Below are positions 60,713 to 64,000 of a DNA stretch of 64,000 nucleotides, piece after piece. The notes under the pieces are model-generated. The model did no database searches. It was not told the DNA's origin and saw only the letters and a program-made list of their open reading frames with translations. The first letter of the stretch is position 1. Each line of letters opens with the position of its first letter. Location of the stretch: the NCBI GenBank assembly GCA_031425525.1, contig JANPJM010000071.1, forward strand, positions 18,497 through 82,496, written 5' to 3'. This DNA comes from JANNMJ01 sp031425525 (GTDB lineage: Bacteria > Bacteroidota > Bacteroidia > Cytophagales > Hymenobacteraceae). The position numbers and the translations under genes were made by a program.

Positions 60713-61903
60713 TCACCCCGCCCCCACTGCCACCCCACCCGCTTCCACGCGCTGCACGAAACGCCCCAGCCGCTCAATCGCTTCCTCGATTTTGGGCAGG
60801 GCCGTGGCGTAACACGCGCGGATGTGGCCCGCGCCGCTGGCGCCAAAACCGGCGCCCGGAATGAGCGCCACCTGCTCCTCGACGAGCAACTGTTCGCAGA
60901 AGATTTCGGGGTCGGGCGTGAGGTGCGCCACCGACGGGAACGCGTAAAACGCGCCGCGCGGCGTGGGGCACGGCAGCCCGATCTGTGCGAACCCGCGCAG
61001 CAGCACGCGGCGGCGCCGGTCGTACTCGGCCACCATTTCCTGCACGTACGGCTCGCCGTGGCGGAGGGCGGCGAGGGCGGCGTGCTGCCCCACCGTCGGG
61101 GCCGACATGATGAGGTATTGATGCGCTTTGACGCACGCGGCCGTGAGCGCGGGGTGCGCGCAGAGGTAGCCGATGCGCCAGCCGGTCATCGCGTAGTTTT
61201 TGCTGAACCCGCCGAGCGTGATGGTGCGCGGCTGCATACCGGGCAAGCTCGCGAAGCAAATATGGGTGGCGCCGCCGTACACGAGGCGGTCGTAAATTTC
61301 GTCGGAATACACCAGCAGGTCGTGCCGCTCGGCGAGCGCGGCGAGCGCGAGCGCCACTTCCGGGGTCAGCACAGCACCGGTGGGGTTGTTGGGGTAGCCG
61401 ATCAGCAGGGCTTTGGTGCGGGGCGTAACGGCGGCTTCGAGGGCGGCGATGTCGGGCGCGAAATCATCTTCCGGGCGGGTGGGCACGCACACTGGGGTGC
61501 CGCCCGCAAACAGCACGGCCGGCGCATACGCCACGAAACACGGTTCGGGGATGAGGACTTCATCGTGGGGGTTGAGGGTGGCGAGGCACGCCACCTGCAA
61601 CGCCTCGCTCACGCCGACGGTGATGAGCAGGTCGGTGGTGGGCTCGTAGCGCACGCCGTAGTGGTGGTGTAGGTGTTCGGCGAGGGATTCGCGCAGTTCC
61701 AGCAGCCCCTGGTTGGAGGTGTAGCGGGTGGCGCCGCGCCGGATGGCGGCCTCGGCGGCTTCGCGGATGACGGGCGGCGTAGGGAAATCGGGCTCGCCGA
61801 CGCCGAGCGAAATGACATCGGTCATGGTGGCGGCGATGTCGAAGAACCGACGAATGCCGGAGGCGGGTACGGCGCGGAGCTTGGCCGAAATAAAGTGATC
61901 CAT
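60713..61903 (-). CDS. Class I/II aminotransferase
   Basis: This 396-aa PLP enzyme of fold type I resembles aspartate/aromatic aminotransferases. Seen are ISLGVGEPDFPTPPVIREAA, TSNQGLLELRESLAEHL, IGYPNNPTGAVL, YSDEIYDRLVYGG and the PLP lysine in TLGGFSKNYAMTGWRIGYL. The C-terminal arginine lies in GHIRACYATALPKIEEAIER. ATG 61903 is chosen because it starts the family N-terminus (SAKLRAVPASGIRRFFDIAA). Substrate is not determined; it is often annotated as a pyridoxal-dependent aspartate or methionine aminotransferase. Confidence 0.88.
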   Translation of the reverse strand: MDHFISAKLRAVPASGIRRFFDIAATMTDVISLGVGEPDFPTPPVIREAAEAAIRRGATRYTSNQGLLELRESLAEHLHHHYGVRYEPTTDLLITVGVSEALQVACLATLNPHDEVLIPEPCFVAYAPAVLFAGGTPVCVPTRPEDDFAPDIAALEAAVTPRTKALLIGYPNNPTGAVLTPEVALALAALAERHDLLVYSDEIYDRLVYGGATHICFASLPGMQPRTITLGGFSKNYAMTGWRIGYLCAHPALTAACVKAHQYLIMSAPTVGQHAALAALRHGEPYVQEMVAEYDRRRRVLLRGFAQIGLPCPTPRGAFYAFPSVAHLTPDPEIFCEQLLVEEQVALIPGAGFGASGAGHIRACYATALPKIEEAIERLGRFVQRVEAGGVAVGAG

Positions 61904-61972
61904 AGGCGAATGCGGCGGCAAAGGTCGGGCGGGGCACTGAAACCCGCGTAGCAATGGCGAACCACCGACAGT

Positions 61973-62109
61973 GTGTACGATATATTTTTTGAAGTCAAAT
62001 TATCATACACCGCTGTGTACGATACGTGTTAGTATGATATTTTATCGTACACACGCATATCGTACACAGCGGTGTATGATATTTTTACACCCAAATTATA
62101 ATCGTACAT
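61973..62109. promoter_or_regulatory. 137-bp symmetric element, copy C
   Basis: The long exact inverted repeat ATCATACACCGCTGTGTACG (from 62002) has its reverse complement ending at 62080. The central GTATGAT/ATCGTAC (62032, 62044) and the outer GTGTACGAT (61973) / ATCGTACAT (62101) share the same centre at 62041. The word TGTAyGAT or its complement occurs about eight times. T-tracts lie after the left outer site and after the right arm. The region is very AT-rich. An HTH gene starts 18 nt past it. Confidence 0.85.
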
Positions 62110-62126
62110 TTTTTCTGTTTTCACTG

Positions 62127-62708
62127 ATGGGCCGCACTGCCCCCCGCCCCACTACCATGTTGGGCAATTTCCGGAGCTACTTCGGCCTTCCGCAATGGGA
62201 GGTCGCGGGGCTGTTGCGCGTCACGATGGCCACGTATGCGCACATGGAGGCTGAACGGCGGAGCTGGCCGTCGGCCGTCGTTCCGCGTCTGCTCCTGCTG
62301 CTGCCGTTGGCGCCGGCGCCGCCCGGCACGCCCGGTTACGCGCCGCCGCCCCCACCCCCACCGCTGGGGCCGCTGACGGCCGACACGCCAGACCTGCGCA
62401 AGCTCCGGTATCGCCTGAAATACTGCCGGTACCACGCCTACCGCAAGCGCCGCGAAGCCGACGCACTCGCCGAACACGCCCAGTTTCACGTCCGCCGCGC
62501 CGCCGCCACTGAGGCGCTACGGGCGCTGGCTGCCGCCCCCGACGCGCCGCCCTTCGCGACCGATGTGCTGGCGCGGTTTGCGGCCATCCCCGCCAGTGCC
62601 GCCCTCGACGAACCGACCGCCCTCGCGCAATGGCACGGGCTGATGGCCGCCATAGTCGGCTTGGAGGCCGAGGCCGCTGCCCTCGAAGCGGTGCTGCCGC
62701 CGGCGTAG
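62127..62708 (+). CDS. HTH protein of the symmetric-element family
   Basis: This 193-aa protein is related to the one at 25173. The N-terminal XRE-like HTH (MLGNFRSYFGLPQWEVAGLL, then RVTMATYAHMEAERRSWP) is followed by a Pro-rich linker (APPPPPPPLGPL). A basic helical C-terminal domain (DLRKLRYRLKYCRYHAYRKR) ends in LMAAIVGLEAEAAALEAVL, like LGARVAALEAEAAALAAG of its paralogue. ATG 62127 is the first good start after the symmetric element; ATG 62157 would still keep the HTH. Autoregulation through the element is likely. Confidence 0.62.
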   Translation: MGRTAPRPTTMLGNFRSYFGLPQWEVAGLLRVTMATYAHMEAERRSWPSAVVPRLLLLLPLAPAPPGTPGYAPPPPPPPLGPLTADTPDLRKLRYRLKYCRYHAYRKRREADALAEHAQFHVRRAAATEALRALAAAPDAPPFATDVLARFAAIPASAALDEPTALAQWHGLMAAIVGLEAEAAALEAVLPPA

Positions 62709-62759
62709 GGCACCCGCACCGCCCAACTTCCGGCGGTTTTTCGCGTTCTTACCGCCCGA

Positions 62760-63917
62760 ATGGAAAAAACCCTCCCCTCTTACGCGCGCTACGCCCTGCA
62801 ACTGCTGGGGCTCACGCTGCTGGTCGTGGCCTTGCGCCGCTTAGACGGCATTTTGCTCCCGATTCTGTTTTCGGCGCTGTTTGCGTTTTTGCTCGTGCCG
62901 GTGGTGCGGCGGCTGGAAGGGTGGCGCTGGCCGCGCTGGTTGGCTATTCTGGTCAGTATTCTGATGCTGATGGCCATCCTCACGGGGCTAGTGTGGGTGC
63001 TTACGACGCAGCTCATGAGTTTTTCGAGCGAGTGGGATCATATCCAGGAACGCCTCCTGACGCAATATGAGGTGCTGCGGAGTTCGATGGCCCAACAGTT
63101 CAACATCACGCTGCCGGGCAAGGGCGCGTTGCTCGCGCAGACGCTCGCCGGACTGCGGGCGCGCGGCAGCACCATCGCCAATTCGGCGGCCTCCACCACG
63201 TCCGATGTGCTGGAAGTGCTGTCGGTGGTGCCGATCTACATCTTCTGTTTTCTGTTCTACCGCGACCATTTCCGGCAGTTTCTGTACCGCCTCACCGCCG
63301 ACGCCGGTCGCCGTTCGCTGATGATGACCGTGGTACACAAAATCGAGGAAGTGACCCAAAACTACCTGTTGGGGCTCGTGACGGTCATTTTCATCGTGGC
63401 GCTGCTCAACATCACGGGGCTGCTGCTGCTCGATGTGAAATATGCCATCTTTTTCGGCGTTTTTGCTTCCATCCTCACCATCATCCCGTTCATCGGCATG
63501 ATCATCGGCGCCACCCTGCCGGCCATTTATACGCTCGTCGAGACGGGTTCGCCGCTCAAGGCGCTCGGCGTGGTGGCGGTTTTCGTGTTCGTGCAGTTTT
63601 TGGAGGGCAATTTCATTACGCCCACCATCACGGGTTCCAAAGTGAGTATCAACGCCCTGGCAGCCATCGTGGGTCTTATTCTGGGGGCTGAGCTGTGGGG
63701 TTTGCCGGGGATGATTCTTTCGATTCCGCTCGTGGCGGTGCTGAAAGTGGTCTTCGATGCCACCCCCGGTATGGAGCCCTACGGCTACCTGCTCGGCGAT
63801 GTCAGCGACGACGTACCGCGCTCCGCCCACGCCCGCGCGCTCGGCGGTCCCTACCCCAGCGGCCCCGCCGGGTGGTGGGCCCGCCTGAAAGACGCGCTGC
63901 ACCGGCCGAAGCTGTAA
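62760..63917 (+). CDS. AI-2E family transporter (PerM-like)
   Basis: This 385-aa inner-membrane protein has the family layout: two pairs of N-terminal helices (LLGLTLLVVALRRLDGILLP, AILVSILMLMAILTGLVWVL), a soluble segment, then helices with YLLGLVTVIFIVALLNITGL and FFGVFASILTIIPFIGMIIG. The signature end is EGNFITPTITGSKVSINALA and LGAELWGLPGMILSIPLVAV. Some members export autoinducer-2 or act as Na+/H+ antiporters; which applies here is unknown. The last 83 nt of the window show no gene. Confidence 0.88.
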   Translation: MEKTLPSYARYALQLLGLTLLVVALRRLDGILLPILFSALFAFLLVPVVRRLEGWRWPRWLAILVSILMLMAILTGLVWVLTTQLMSFSSEWDHIQERLLTQYEVLRSSMAQQFNITLPGKGALLAQTLAGLRARGSTIANSAASTTSDVLEVLSVVPIYIFCFLFYRDHFRQFLYRLTADAGRRSLMMTVVHKIEEVTQNYLLGLVTVIFIVALLNITGLLLLDVKYAIFFGVFASILTIIPFIGMIIGATLPAIYTLVETGSPLKALGVVAVFVFVQFLEGNFITPTITGSKVSINALAAIVGLILGAELWGLPGMILSIPLVAVLKVVFDATPGMEPYGYLLGDVSDDVPRSAHARALGGPYPSGPAGWWARLKDALHRPKL

Positions 63918-64000
63918 CGAGGAGCGCGGGGGGGCGGGCCGCGGGGCGGATTTGGGGGGGCGGGGCCAGGAGTAAGGAGTCAACCCCACCCCACCCCGCC

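Overview
The window is high-GC DNA from a Bacteroidota bacterium, most likely a Cytophagales/Hymenobacteraceae relative. Supporting signs are type IX secretion (T9SS) C-terminal sorting tails, a serine palmitoyltransferase, bacillithiol deacetylase BshB1, a short primary sigma factor, an Hc1 histone-like protein, a DUF2805/TIGR03643 protein and promoters with the Bacteroidota -7 element TAnnTTTG. The taxonomic placement is inference. No rRNA, tRNA, CRISPR array or transposase was seen.

Layout. 1-4.0 kb: holA (partial), a secreted zinc phospholipase C-like protein and a GT39 glycosyltransferase. 4.0-39.7 kb: an accessory region with five secreted fibre-like proteins that share an N-terminal module but carry different C-terminal tips. 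They are interleaved with signalling genes: two propeller sensor kinases, a hybrid two-component regulator, a NarL-type response regulator, and a LytTR regulator with its kinase. It also holds an M43 metalloprotease and a second T9SS cargo protein. Inside it, 23.2-26.3 kb is a mosaic of decayed genes (including an NgoMIV-type restriction enzyme remnant), hairpin arrays and a helix-turn-helix (HTH) gene preceded by a large symmetric DNA element. 40-64 kb: mostly housekeeping genes (tyrS, spt, accC, bshB1, an M23 peptidase gene, trxB, rpoD, pnp, rpsO, rlmI-like, parE, an aminotransferase, an AI-2E family permease), broken by repeat-rich islands at 46-48.7 kb.

How the parts may work together. 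A near-palindrome, CCTnCCCTAATCAGGGGAGR, lies 35-36 nt upstream of the promoter TTTG at the NarL-type regulator gene and at two fibre genes. The copy at the regulator also faces the divergent metalloprotease gene. This suggests an autoregulated regulon in which a propeller kinase signals to the orphan regulator, which activates secreted fibres and a protease. Separately, three elements (23.4, 25.1 and 62.0 kb) share one architecture: outer half-site, T-tract, central dyad, T-tract, outer half-site, then an HTH gene. Each uses its own repeated word. They look like a family of self-regulating HTH genes that is not recognised here as any described system.

Three single-base frameshifts (near 12813, 19078 and 56185) affect a kinase, the hybrid regulator and an aquaporin remnant. 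They are either real decay or sequencing errors. A duplicated block with reciprocal decay (4.05-7.6 kb against 15.4-16.15 kb) shows past segmental duplication of the fibre locus.
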